Below, one piece after another: positions 1-6,682 of a stretch of 17,717 bases of DNA. How positions within the stretch are numbered: the stretch's first letter is position 1; every line of letters starts with the position of its first letter. A model generated the notes under the pieces. That model did not search any database and was not told the DNA's origin. It worked only from the letters and a program-made list of their open reading frames with translations. A program made the translations under genes and the position numbers. Origin of the DNA: Novosphingobium sp. UBA1948 (lineage in GTDB: Bacteria; Pseudomonadota; Alphaproteobacteria; Sphingomonadales; Sphingomonadaceae); assembly GCA_002336765.1 (NCBI GenBank), contig DDES01000060.1:1-17717 (forward strand), read 5' to 3'.

Positions 1-943
1 TGGTCAGCGAACCGCCTTCCTCGATGTTGCGCGCGGCACCAAAGAAGCGCTTGGGGCGCTGCAAGGCGTTGGCATCCACACCGCCGGTCAGCACCTTGCC
101 CGACGACGGCACAACGGTGTTGTAGGCACGGCCCAGACGCGTGATCGAGTCGAGCAGGATGACGACATCGCGCTTGTGCTCCACCAGACGCTTCGCCTTT
201 TCGATCACCATTTCGGCAACCTGCACGTGGCGGGTCGCAGGCTCGTCGAAGGTCGAGGAGATCACCTCGCCCTTCACGCTGCGCTGCATGTCGGTCACTT
301 CTTCCGGACGCTCGTCCACCAGCAACACCAGCAGGAACACCTCGGGGTGATTGTCGGTGATCGCCTTGGCCATATTCTGCAGCAACACGGTCTTACCCGT
401 GCGCGGCGGGGCAACGATCAGCGCGCGCTGGCCCTTGCCCTGCGGGCTGATCAGATCGATCACACGGGCGGACTTGTCCTTCACCGTGGGATCAAGCGTG
501 TCAAGGCGCAGGCGCTCGTTCGGATAGAGCGGGGTCAGGTTGTCGAAATTGACGCGGTGGCGCACAGCCTCCGGATCGTCAAAGTTCACCGACTTGAGCT
601 TGGTGATCGCAAAATAGCGTTCGCCATCCTTGGGCGCGCGGATTTCGCCTTCCACCGTATCGCCGGTGCGCAGGCCCCACTTACGGACCTGATTGGGCGA
701 CACGTAAATATCGTCAGGCCCCGCCAGATAGTTCGCCTCGGGGCTGCGCAAAAAGCCGAAGCCATCGGGCAGCACTTCAATCGTACCAAGGCCGACGATT
801 TCCTCGCCATCCTCGGCCACTTCCTTCAGGATCGCAAACATCAGATCCTGGCGGCGAAGCGTGCTGGCGCTTTCCACGCCATATTCCTCGGCCATTTCGA
901 CCAGCTCGGCCGAAGTCTTTTTCTTCAATTCTTTCAAATGCAT
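1..943 (-). CDS. rho: Transcription termination factor Rho (3' end outside window)
   Basis: Hexameric RNA-dependent ATPase that loads on untranslated C-rich RNA and terminates transcription. The first 314 codons are visible; the remaining C-terminal part lies beyond base 1. The protein opens with MHLKELKKKTSAELVEMAEE, the Rho N-terminal helical domain, followed by the RNA-binding cold-shock-like domain. The Walker A loop (PPRTGKT) falls near residues 180-187 and the Walker B stretch (VILLDSITRLGRAYN) near 260. The ATG at 943-941 is chosen because the family begins exactly here. A sigma70-like promoter candidate lies at 1053-1081. In many alphaproteobacteria rho is followed by mnmE, gidA, gidB, parA and parB; this cannot be seen here. 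The identification is secure. Confidence 0.97.
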   Translation of the reverse strand, partial: MHLKELKKKTSAELVEMAEEYGVESASTLRRQDLMFAILKEVAEDGEEIVGLGTIEVLPDGFGFLRSPEANYLAGPDDIYVSPNQVRKWGLRTGDTVEGEIRAPKDGERYFAITKLKSVNFDDPEAVRHRVNFDNLTPLYPNERLRLDTLDPTVKDKSARVIDLISPQGKGQRALIVAPPRTGKTVLLQNMAKAITDNHPEVFLLVLLVDERPEEVTDMQRSVKGEVISSTFDEPATRHVQVAEMVIEKAKRLVEHKRDVVILLDSITRLGRAYNTVVPSSGKVLTGGVDANALQRPKRFFGAARNIEEGGSLT

Positions 944-1052
944 AATCGTATTTCCGTATGATATGTTCGGCCGGCTGATCCATCGGGCATGGGGAATGCA
1001 GGATCGTTGGTTGCCGCGTCTGTCGTGCGCGCGGCTGTGCCGGTTGGCGAAG

Positions 1053-1081
1053 CGTTTAGGGGAGGAAGGTTAAGGGGTCAA
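1053..1081 (-). promoter_or_regulatory. Candidate sigma70-type promoter for rho
   Basis: On the minus strand, TTGACC (1081-1076) and TAAACG (1058-1053) are separated by exactly 17 bases. They lie about 110 bases upstream of the rho start. The -35 box is good and the -10 box is poor. This is inferred from sequence only. It would give rho its own promoter independent of hemE-hemJ, with a leader of about 100 bases where autoregulation could act. Confidence 0.35.
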
Positions 1082-1105
1082 GAAAATCAGGGATTCAGGG
1101 GAAAA

Positions 1106-1205
1106 GTGCCTCCGGCGGGCAAAGGGTCATCACCCTTTGCAATCCCCTTAATGTCAGCGTGGCGCGCCGCTTGAACCTTGCGCGAGCTAGAAGCGCCGGA
1201 GGCAC
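1106..1205 (+). repeat. Palindromic intergenic element, copy 1
   Basis: A 100-bp element bounded by a perfect 12-bp inverted repeat: GTGCCTCCGGCG at 1106-1117 and CGCCGGAGGCAC at 1194-1205. Just inside the left end is a hairpin, GCAAAGGGT (1119-1127), loop CATC, ACCCTTTGC (1132-1140), followed by AATCCCC. Bases 1107-1165 match 9577-9635 at 54 of 59 positions. The element fills most of the gap between the end of hemJ and the rho promoter. AAAA flanks it on both sides, which could be a short target duplication or chance. It looks like a REPIN- or MITE-type non-coding repeat; no ORF fits it. Confidence 0.85.
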
Positions 1206-1218
1206 AAAACCCCCACAA

Positions 1219-1662
1219 TCAAAACGGCTTCAAAACCACCATAATCACGATTACCGCCGCTGCCAGCCCTGGCACCTCGTTGAGCATCCGCAAATGCTTG
1301 CCCGAAAGCCGTCGGTCGCCACGTGCCAAAGCCTTGGCATAGCCCGCCAGCCACACGTGATAAGCCGAGAGCGCCAGCACAAAGGCCAGCTTGAGATGGA
1401 ACCAACCCGAGGCGAACGCGCCAATCGTGTAGGCTAGCAACAGGCCCAGCACCCATACCACCACCAGCGAGGGCCACAGGATGATCTTGAGCAGCTTGCC
1501 CTCACGATCAACCCAGCGCGCTTCCTCCGCCGATCCTACCTCGCTTTCCTGATGATACACGAAATAGCGCGGCAGCATGAACAGGCCCGCCATCCAGAAG
1601 ATGACGAAGATGATGTGCCCCGCCTTGAGCCAGAGATAGGTCATCGAGAGGAACCATTCCAT
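1219..1662 (-). CDS. hemJ: Protoporphyrinogen IX oxidase HemJ (UPF0093 family)
   Basis: A 147-residue integral membrane protein of the HemJ family, which oxidises protoporphyrinogen IX to protoporphyrin IX, the penultimate step of haem synthesis, in bacteria lacking HemG and HemY. Hydrophobic segments lie near residues 10-30, 60-82, 87-108 and 128-146. The family's conserved His is in KAGH (H16), with further conserved sites in FHLKLAF (K91) and RMLNEVP near the C-terminus. Its start lies 22 bp inside the end of hemE, so the two are probably translationally coupled; both act in the haem pathway. Family length is typical (about 140-150 residues). Confidence 0.93.
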   Translation of the reverse strand: MEWFLSMTYLWLKAGHIIFVIFWMAGLFMLPRYFVYHQESEVGSAEEARWVDREGKLLKIILWPSLVVVWVLGLLLAYTIGAFASGWFHLKLAFVLALSAYHVWLAGYAKALARGDRRLSGKHLRMLNEVPGLAAAVIVIMVVLKPF

Positions 1663-2675
1663 GCGCGCACCACTGCCAGCAATTGCTCGACATGCTCGAT
1701 GGGCGTGAATTGCCCGATGCCATGCCCGAGATTGAAGACATGGGGACGGTCTGCAAAGGCTTCAAGCACCCTGTTGGCCTGAGTTTCAAGTTCAGCCCCA
1801 CCCGCCAGCAGTAGCAGCGGATCGAGATTGCCCTGCACCGGCATGCCCGCAGGCAATTCGCGCGCGGCCCAGATCGGGTCGATGGTTTCATCCACACCCA
1901 CCGCGTCCACACCCGTCTCGCGTGCATAGGCTGCCAGTTTCTCGCCAGCGCCCTTGGGAAAGCCGATGATAGGCGTTGCGGGGTGCAGAACCTTCAGCCG
2001 CTTCACGATGGCCGCATTGGGCGCGATAACCCATTTCTCGAACTCGCGCGGGGCCAGCGAACCGGCCCAACTGTCGAACAACTGGATCGCCTCGGCACCG
2101 GCCTTGATCTGCCCGTCGAGATAATCGACCGTCACATCCACGATAGCATCGATGATTGCCTGAAACGCTGCCGGATCGCGATAGGCATAGGCGCGGGTCT
2201 CGTGCTGGTCGCGGCTGCCCTCGCCATTCACCATATAGGTCGCAATGGTCCACGGACTGCCCGCAAAGCCCAGCATGGTCTGCTCAGGGCTCAATTGCTC
2301 CACCACCCGCCTCACGGTAGCATAGATCGGCGCAAGGCGCTCAGGGACCGCTACAAGCGAATTGAGAGCATGGTCGACAAGGCGGGGCGACATATGCGGT
2401 CCCTCGCCTGCCAGAAACTGTAGATCCTGCCCCATGGCATAGGGCACGATCAGAATGTCGGAAAACAGGATCGCCCCGTCGAAGCCGAAACGGCGCAAAG
2501 GTTGCAACGTGATCTCGGCCGCTGCCGCGCTGTCATAGACGAGCGCAAGGAAACCGCCCTTCTCGGCCCGCAAGGCGCGATATTCGGGCAGATAGCGCCC
2601 CGCCTGACGCATGAGCCAGATCGGCCGCCTGTCAGCATTCTTTCCGCGCAACGTATCAAGGAGCAAACCGGGCAT
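1641..2675 (-). CDS. hemE: Uroporphyrinogen decarboxylase
   Basis: Cytoplasmic enzyme that decarboxylates the four acetate side chains of uroporphyrinogen III to give coproporphyrinogen III. The protein has 344 residues, normal for the family. Signatures include RPIWLMRQAGRYLPEYR near residues 17-33, the catalytic Asp in FSDIL (D73), GFAGSPWT, FDSWAG and the C-terminal FNLGHGI. The ATG at 2675 is preferred: GGAA lies about 9 bases upstream and MPGLLLDTL is a normal family start. A TTG at 2690 would add five residues. It is divergent from ppsR across the putative origin, with hemJ downstream and overlapping. Confidence 0.97.
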   Translation of the reverse strand: MPGLLLDTLRGKNADRRPIWLMRQAGRYLPEYRALRAEKGGFLALVYDSAAAAEITLQPLRRFGFDGAILFSDILIVPYAMGQDLQFLAGEGPHMSPRLVDHALNSLVAVPERLAPIYATVRRVVEQLSPEQTMLGFAGSPWTIATYMVNGEGSRDQHETRAYAYRDPAAFQAIIDAIVDVTVDYLDGQIKAGAEAIQLFDSWAGSLAPREFEKWVIAPNAAIVKRLKVLHPATPIIGFPKGAGEKLAAYARETGVDAVGVDETIDPIWAARELPAGMPVQGNLDPLLLLAGGAELETQANRVLEAFADRPHVFNLGHGIGQFTPIEHVEQLLAVVRAWNGSSR

Positions 2676-2684
2676 CGCGTATCG

Positions 2685-2717
2685 TTCCAATCAAAATAAT
2701 AGATTCTTTAAGAAAGG
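2685..2717. other. AT-rich patch, candidate DNA unwinding element
   Basis: The most AT-rich stretch of the hemE-ppsR gap, in an otherwise GC-rich region, lying right against the hemE start. It contains TTCTTTAAGAA (2704-2714), whose 5-base arms are complementary, and a GATTC methylation-type site at 2702-2706. AATCAA at 2689-2694 begins an imperfect IHF-like match. It could equally carry the hemE promoter. Assignment as the unwinding element is inference from position beside the DnaA boxes. Confidence 0.45.
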
Positions 2718-2736
2718 ATGTAGGAGTCTGTTGGCC

Positions 2737-2745
2737 TGTGGATAG
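2737..2745 (-). promoter_or_regulatory. DnaA-box-like site 1
   Basis: CTATCCACA on the minus strand, 8 of 9 matches to the DnaA consensus TTATCCACA. It is the box closest to the AT-rich patch beside hemE. Confidence 0.6.
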
Positions 2746-2762
2746 CGGGCATACCGGCGCCT

Positions 2763-2805
2763 TGCCCGATTTATGCCCGATTGGCCAGAGCCAGACCTTG
2801 CCCGA
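2763..2805 (+). repeat. Short direct repeats TGCCCGATT within the origin gap
   Basis: TGCCCGATT occurs at 2763-2771 and 2774-2782, an 11-bp period of about one helical turn. A third partial copy, TTGCCCGA, ends at 2805. The phased spacing suggests protein binding, but no known alphaproteobacterial origin-binding motif was matched. Confidence 0.4.
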
Positions 2806-2833
2806 CTCGTCCTTGGCCTAGGTCAAGCAAAGC

Positions 2834-2842
2834 TTATCCACT
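2834..2842 (+). promoter_or_regulatory. DnaA-box-like site 2
   Basis: TTATCCACT, 8 of 9 matches to TTATCCACA. It is followed immediately by two weaker 7-of-9 matches, CTATCCCCA (2843-2851, plus) and TTTCCCACA (2863-2855, minus), making a dense cluster. Confidence 0.62.
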
Positions 2843-2873
2843 CTATCCCCAGCCTGTGGGAAACCTTGTTCAC

Positions 2874-2882
2874 CTGTCCACA
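2874..2882 (+). promoter_or_regulatory. DnaA-box-like site 3 (weak)
   Basis: CTGTCCACA, 7 of 9 matches to the DnaA consensus. It shares the TGTCCACA core with the site at 2966-2974, so the two resemble each other more than chance would suggest. Confidence 0.45.
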
Positions 2883-2965
2883 ACCGGAGAAAATAAATCC
2901 CCTCATCGGGGAGGAAACGGAGCAGACGAGTTGTCAGACCACCTCTGCCGTGCCTATGGACAGAC

Positions 2966-2974
2966 TTGTCCACA
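2966..2974 (+). promoter_or_regulatory. DnaA-box-like site 4
   Basis: TTGTCCACA, 8 of 9 matches to TTATCCACA, 28 bases before the ppsR start. Binding here could also affect ppsR expression. Confidence 0.58.
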
Positions 2975-3002
2975 GCGCACGGGTAAAACGGGTAGTATCC
3001 CT

Positions 3003-3848
3003 ATGACGCGTCTTCATCTTCATCTGCTCTCCGATTCCACCGGCGAAACGCTGGAGATGATCGCCAAGGCGGCGCTTTCGCAGTTCGACGATATGGATGT
3101 GGTGCGCCATTTCTGGCCGATGGTGCGCAGCCAGGCCCATCTGGACCGTATCATCGCCGATATCGCCGCCAACCCCGGCCTCGTGCTGTATACGATGGTT
3201 TCGCAGGATATCCGCAAGGGGTTGGAACAGCACTGTCGCACCTTGGGCCTGCCTGCCGTGCCAGCGCTCGATGCGGTGATCGACGCGCTGGAAGGCGCGC
3301 TGGGTCAGGAAGCCAAGGGCCGTCCCGGTCGCCAGCACATGCTCGATGCCGCCTATTTTGCCCGCGTCGAGGCAATCCATTACACCATCGCCCATGATGA
3401 TGGCGTGCTGCACGAGGAATGGGAGGAAGCCGATATCCTCTTGGCAGGCGTATCGCGCACCTCGAAAACACCCACCAGCATCTATCTCGCCAACCGTGGC
3501 TACAAGGTGGCCAATATCCCGATTGTGCCGGAAAGTCCGCCACCCGAGATGCTCTATGGCCTGAAGCATCCGCTGGTGGTCGGCCTGACCACCGCGCCCG
3601 AGCGGCTGATCCAGGTCCGCCGCAACCGGCTGCTGACCCTCAATCAGGGCACCGATACCAGCTATGTCGACAGCGATCATGTATCGAGCGAGGTGCAATA
3701 TGCCCGCCGCATGTTTGCCGACAATGGCTGGCCGGTGATCGATGTCACCCGCCGCTCGATCGAGGAGACGGCGGCGGCGGTGATCAACCTTTTGAAGGAC
3801 CGCAACACCCGCGAAGGCGGGCCGCAAGAAGGCAATAAACCGATCTGA
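3003..3848 (+). CDS. ppsR: PEP synthase / pyruvate phosphate dikinase regulatory protein (DUF299)
   Basis: A 281-residue bifunctional kinase/phosphorylase family protein. Characterised members use ADP to phosphorylate, and Pi to dephosphorylate, a threonine of PEP synthase or pyruvate phosphate dikinase, switching gluconeogenic PEP formation. The N-terminal LLSDSTGET signature (residues 8-16) and the P-loop-like GVSRTSKTPTS (149-159) are clear. The frame is open upstream to 2781, but that extension crosses the origin gap and is not family sequence; the ATG at 3003 begins MTRLHLHLLSDS as usual. No strong Shine-Dalgarno is visible. It ends in TGATG, so its stop overlaps the maf start by one base. 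Which of the two target enzymes it controls cannot be told here. Confidence 0.95.
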   Translation: MTRLHLHLLSDSTGETLEMIAKAALSQFDDMDVVRHFWPMVRSQAHLDRIIADIAANPGLVLYTMVSQDIRKGLEQHCRTLGLPAVPALDAVIDALEGALGQEAKGRPGRQHMLDAAYFARVEAIHYTIAHDDGVLHEEWEEADILLAGVSRTSKTPTSIYLANRGYKVANIPIVPESPPPEMLYGLKHPLVVGLTTAPERLIQVRRNRLLTLNQGTDTSYVDSDHVSSEVQYARRMFADNGWPVIDVTRRSIEETAAAVINLLKDRNTREGGPQEGNKPI

Positions 3849-4453
3849 TGACACGATTGATCCCCAATCGCCTTATTCTGGCCAGCCAGAGCAGCTCGCG
3901 CCGCGCCATGCTGGATGCGGCGGGCGTGGTGTATGACGCTATTCCGGCCCATATTGACGAGCGCGCGCTCGAGGCTTCGCTGGAAGGCGCCGATGCCGCC
4001 GCCACCGCGCTGGCGCTGGCCGAGGCCAAGGCTTTGGCTGTTTCACGTGAAAACCCCGCAGCCTTGGTGCTGGGCAGCGATTCCCTTGTGGTGGTGGAGG
4101 GTCGCCGGTTCGACAAGCCTGCCAGCCGCGAGAATGCCGCCGACCATCTGCGCTTCTTTTCCGGCAAGGTGATGGAATTGCACTCTGCCGCCGCTCTGGC
4201 GCGCGATGGCGCGGTCGTGTGGCGCCATGCGGATGTGGCGCGGCTGGCGGTGCGGGTGCTGTCGGAAGATTTCATTGCCGCCTATCTGGATGCCGAATGG
4301 CCTGAAGTGTCCTGTTGTGTCGGTGTTTTCCGCATCGAGGCGCGGGGTGTTACGCTGTTTGATCAACTTGACGGCAACCACTTTACCGTGCTCGGAATGC
4401 CTTTGCTGCCGGTGCTGGGGGCGCTGCGCGATTACGGAGTCTTGCTGGCATGA
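3848..4453 (+). CDS. maf: Maf family nucleoside triphosphate pyrophosphatase
   Basis: A 201-residue Maf/HAM1-fold protein that hydrolyses non-canonical or pyrimidine nucleoside triphosphates to monophosphates, acting in nucleotide-pool cleaning and possibly septum control. Visible signatures are ILASQSSSRRAMLDAAGV (residues 10-27), the acidic site LGSDSLV (D78) and the following KPAS. It shares one base with the end of ppsR and four (ATGA) with aroE, implying translational coupling. Whether it is the m7GTP-preferring or the dTTP/UTP-preferring subtype is not decided. A parS-like palindrome lies within codons at 4039-4054. Confidence 0.92.
   Translation: MTRLIPNRLILASQSSSRRAMLDAAGVVYDAIPAHIDERALEASLEGADAAATALALAEAKALAVSRENPAALVLGSDSLVVVEGRRFDKPASRENAADHLRFFSGKVMELHSAAALARDGAVVWRHADVARLAVRVLSEDFIAAYLDAEWPEVSCCVGVFRIEARGVTLFDQLDGNHFTVLGMPLLPVLGALRDYGVLLA
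4039..4054. promoter_or_regulatory. parS: parS-like ParB-binding site (inside maf)
   Basis: TGTTTCACGTGAAAAC matches the widely conserved parS consensus TGTTTCACGTGAAACA at 14 of 16 positions and contains a perfect 12-bp palindrome, TTTCACGTGAAA (4041-4052). It lies about 1.2 kb from the middle of the putative origin, the expected neighbourhood for a chromosomal centromere. It encodes part of AVSREN, so it is tolerated in the reading frame. ParB binding is inferred from sequence. Confidence 0.75.
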
Positions 4454-5304
4454 CCACGCCCTATGCTGAAGTGATCGGCGATCCGATCATCCAGTCCAAA
4501 TCGCCCGCCATTCACGGGTTCTGGTTGCGCCAGCTTGGGCTGGACGCGGAATATGGTCGCGCCCATGTGCTGGCTGGCGATCTGGCGGACTATGTTGCCA
4601 ACCGCCGCGAGGATCCGGCCTGGGTGGGCTGCAATGTGACCATGCCGCACAAACAGGCGATTATCCCGTTGCTAGACCGGCTGCATCCCGCTGCGGCGCG
4701 GATTGGCGCGGTGAACACGGTGCTGCGCGAGGGTGATGCGCTGATCGGGCGCAACACGGATGCACCGGGTTTTCTCGAGCCGCTGCTGCCGGTGCTGCAA
4801 GATGAATTCGCGCCGCAGGAGGTGTTGGTGATCGGCGCCGGTGGCGCGGCGCGGGCGATTCTCGTCGCTTTGGCCGATGCGGGGCTGACCATCACGCTGG
4901 CCGCGCGCGATACCGACAAGGCGCGGGCGCTGCTGGATGAACTGGCGCCGGCCAAGGGCAACAAGGTGATGAAGATCGCCGATCTGGCCCGCCCCGGCTA
5001 TGGCGCGTTCGAACTGGTGGTCAATGCCAGTCCGCTGGGCATGGCGGGTAATCCCCCCCTCACCTTTCATTTCGGACAGGCGAGCGAGGCAGCGATCATC
5101 TATGACATCGTCACCGCTCCGTCGGTAACCCCTCTGATCGAGGAAGCCCGCTCGCGGGGCTTGCGCACCGTGGATGGCCTTTCGATGCTGATCGGACAGG
5201 CGGCGGAGGCTTTCGAGCATTTCTATGGCCAGCCTGCCCCGCGCGGTGCTGGCGATTCTGGGGGCGACGCCGAATTGCGCGCCTTCCTGTCGGGCGGGGT
5301 ATGA
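4450..5304 (+). CDS. aroE: Shikimate dehydrogenase (NADP+)
   Basis: Catalyses NADPH-dependent reduction of 3-dehydroshikimate to shikimate in aromatic amino acid synthesis. Length 284 residues is typical. The substrate-binding Ser pair is in QSKSP (S16, S18), the catalytic Lys is in NVTMPHK (K68), the catalytic Asp in NTDAPGF (D104), and the nucleotide-binding glycine loop is GAGGAARA (129-136), followed by NASPLGM. The start overlaps the maf stop as ATGA, and its end overlaps coaE in the same way. Cytoplasmic housekeeping enzyme. Confidence 0.96.
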   Translation: MTTPYAEVIGDPIIQSKSPAIHGFWLRQLGLDAEYGRAHVLAGDLADYVANRREDPAWVGCNVTMPHKQAIIPLLDRLHPAAARIGAVNTVLREGDALIGRNTDAPGFLEPLLPVLQDEFAPQEVLVIGAGGAARAILVALADAGLTITLAARDTDKARALLDELAPAKGNKVMKIADLARPGYGAFELVVNASPLGMAGNPPLTFHFGQASEAAIIYDIVTAPSVTPLIEEARSRGLRTVDGLSMLIGQAAEAFEHFYGQPAPRGAGDSGGDAELRAFLSGGV

Positions 5305-5903
5305 GTCGGAGCCTTGTTCTCGGGCTGACCGGCTCGATCGGCATGGGCAAATCAACGGTGGCGGCGATGTTCCGCGCCGCCGGTGTGCCGGTGTTCGACG
5401 CCGATGCCGAGGTGCGCCGTTTGCAAGGCCCCGATGGCGCCCTAATCCCCGCGATCGAGGCGGGTTTCCCTCATACCACCGGCCCGCAAGGCGTGGATCG
5501 CGGCAAGCTGGGCGCGGCGGTTTTCGGCAATCCCGAGGCCTTGGCGCGGCTGGAAGCTATCGTGCATCCCGCTGTCGGCGCGGCGCGCGCGGATTTTCTG
5601 GCCAAACATGCCGATGCGCCGCTGGTGGTTTTCGACATCCCCCTGCTGTTCGAGCGCACCGGCCGCGCGGGCATGGATGCGGTGGCAGTGGTCTCCGCTC
5701 CTGCCGGACAACAGCGCGCGCGGGTTCTGGCGCGTGAGGGGATGAATGCGCAAAAGTTCGAGTCGATCCTCGCGGCGCAAATGCCCGATGCGCAAAAGCG
5801 CAAGCTTGCCGACTATGTTATCGATACCGGCACCTCGCTTGAAGCCACCCAAGCGGCTGTTTTCGCGCTGATTTCGACCTTGCGGGAAAAAGCGTCGGGT
5901 TAA
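5301..5903 (+). CDS. coaE: Dephospho-CoA kinase
   Basis: Phosphorylates the 3'-hydroxyl of dephospho-CoA, the last step of coenzyme A synthesis. The 200-residue protein opens with the P-loop GLTGSIGMGKST (residues 8-19), followed by FDADAEVRRL and VVFDIPLLFE in the CoA-binding domain. It overlaps aroE by four bases (ATGA). The order maf-aroE-coaE-dnaQ is common in alphaproteobacteria beside the origin. Confidence 0.96.
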   Translation: MSRSLVLGLTGSIGMGKSTVAAMFRAAGVPVFDADAEVRRLQGPDGALIPAIEAGFPHTTGPQGVDRGKLGAAVFGNPEALARLEAIVHPAVGAARADFLAKHADAPLVVFDIPLLFERTGRAGMDAVAVVSAPAGQQRARVLAREGMNAQKFESILAAQMPDAQKRKLADYVIDTGTSLEATQAAVFALISTLREKASG

Positions 5904-5962
5904 CGATAAAATCCGCATTGGCCCTCTTGTGCAAGGGGCTGGGCGGGACAATAAAGACTCCA

Positions 5963-6649
5963 ATGAGAGAGATCATTTTCGACACCGAAACCACCGGTCT
6001 CGACCCCCAATCCGGTGACAGGTTGGTCGAAATCGGCTGCATCGAGATGGTCAACCGCGTGGCCACCGGTGCCACCTTTCATTGCTATTTCAATCCCGAG
6101 CGCGACATGCCTGAAGAGGCCGAGCGCGTGCATGGCCTGTCTATCACCTTTCTGTCCGACAAGCCGCTATTTGCCGAAAAAGCTCAGGAATTTCTCGATT
6201 TCATCGGCGATGCACCCTTGGTGGCGCATAATGCCGGTTTCGACTTCGGCTTCATCAACGCCGAATTGGTGCGCGCCGGTTTCGATCCGGTCAGCCTTGA
6301 TCGCATGGTCGATACGGTCAAGATCGCGCGGGCCAAGCATCCCGGCGCCAAGAACTCGCTTGATGCGCTGTGCACCCGCTATGGCGTGGATCGCAGCCAT
6401 CGCACCAAGCATGGCGCGCTGCTCGACTCCGAACTGCTGGCACAGGTTTATGTCGAGCTGCTGGGTGGACGGCAGATCGGGCTTGGCCTGGCGGCGGAAA
6501 CGGTCACTGTCAGCGTTGAAACCGTGAGCGAGGCGCCGCGCCGCGAGCGCCCTTTCCGCGCCCCGCGCACCCATCAGGCCAGCGCCGAAGAATTGGCGGC
6601 GCACGCCGAATTTTTGAAGAAAATCAAGGAGCCGATCTGGCTTCAGTGA
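5963..6649 (+). CDS. dnaQ: DNA polymerase III epsilon subunit (3'-5' proofreading exonuclease)
   Basis: A DEDDh-type exonuclease that proofreads within the replicative polymerase core. The 228-residue protein has Exo I FDTETTGLD (D7, E9), Exo II HNAGFDFGF (D94) and Exo III HRTKHGALLD (H150, D155). The C-terminal tail after about residue 185 is variable and ends in FLKKIKEPIWLQ; in the family this part contacts the polymerase alpha subunit. The ATG at 5963 is chosen because MREIIFDTETTG is the family start; an in-frame ATG at 5918 would add 15 atypical residues. The 59-bp gap after coaE holds a weak imperfect hairpin near 5919-5936. Confidence 0.96.
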   Translation: MREIIFDTETTGLDPQSGDRLVEIGCIEMVNRVATGATFHCYFNPERDMPEEAERVHGLSITFLSDKPLFAEKAQEFLDFIGDAPLVAHNAGFDFGFINAELVRAGFDPVSLDRMVDTVKIARAKHPGAKNSLDALCTRYGVDRSHRTKHGALLDSELLAQVYVELLGGRQIGLGLAAETVTVSVETVSEAPRRERPFRAPRTHQASAEELAAHAEFLKKIKEPIWLQ

Positions 6650-6682
6650 TTAAAGCGTGAAAACAACAAGAGGAGTACAACC

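Larger units (their letters stand above)
2676..3002. other. oriC: Putative chromosomal replication origin (oriC)
   Basis: A 327-bp gap without genes between divergent hemE and ppsR (DUF299/RP001 family). This junction is the established origin locus in Caulobacter crescentus and Rickettsia. Seen directly: an AT-rich patch next to hemE (about 2685-2717) and a smaller one at 2888-2898; 9-mers matching the DnaA consensus TTATCCACA at 8 of 9 bases at 2737-2745 (minus), 2834-2842 (plus) and 2966-2974 (plus); weaker 7-of-9 matches at 2843-2851, 2855-2863 (minus) and 2874-2882. GANTC sites are at 2702, 2724 and 2804. TGCCCGATT occurs twice, 11 bp apart. Flanking genes run outward on both sides. Origin function is inferred. 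Confidence 0.82.

Noticed and set aside
221..232. CACGTG cores at about 225, 1319 and 1354 as further parS sites
   Set aside because: The flanking arms do not match GTTTCACGTGAAAC (about 9 of 14 or fewer), so only the two better sites were kept.
2708..2711. CtrA site (TTAA-N7-TTAA) in the origin gap, as in Caulobacter
   Set aside because: Only a single TTAA half-site is present, with no partner at the right spacing.
2898..2912. TCCCC-TCATC-GGGGA hairpin in the origin gap as a terminator
   Set aside because: Only five base pairs and no T-run. It may be incidental in GC-rich DNA.
2955..2963. TATGGACAG as another DnaA box on the minus strand
   Set aside because: Only 6 of 9 matches to the consensus, too weak to list beside the others.
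2781..3002. Upstream extension of ppsR, and a separate 77-codon frame at 2773-3006
   Set aside because: Both run through the DnaA-box cluster, have no family sequence, and lack ribosome-binding sites. The conserved ppsR N-terminus starts at 3003.
5919..5936. Hairpin between coaE and dnaQ as a terminator
   Set aside because: Imperfect stem with a bulge and essentially no loop, no T-run, and coaE and dnaQ are probably co-transcribed.
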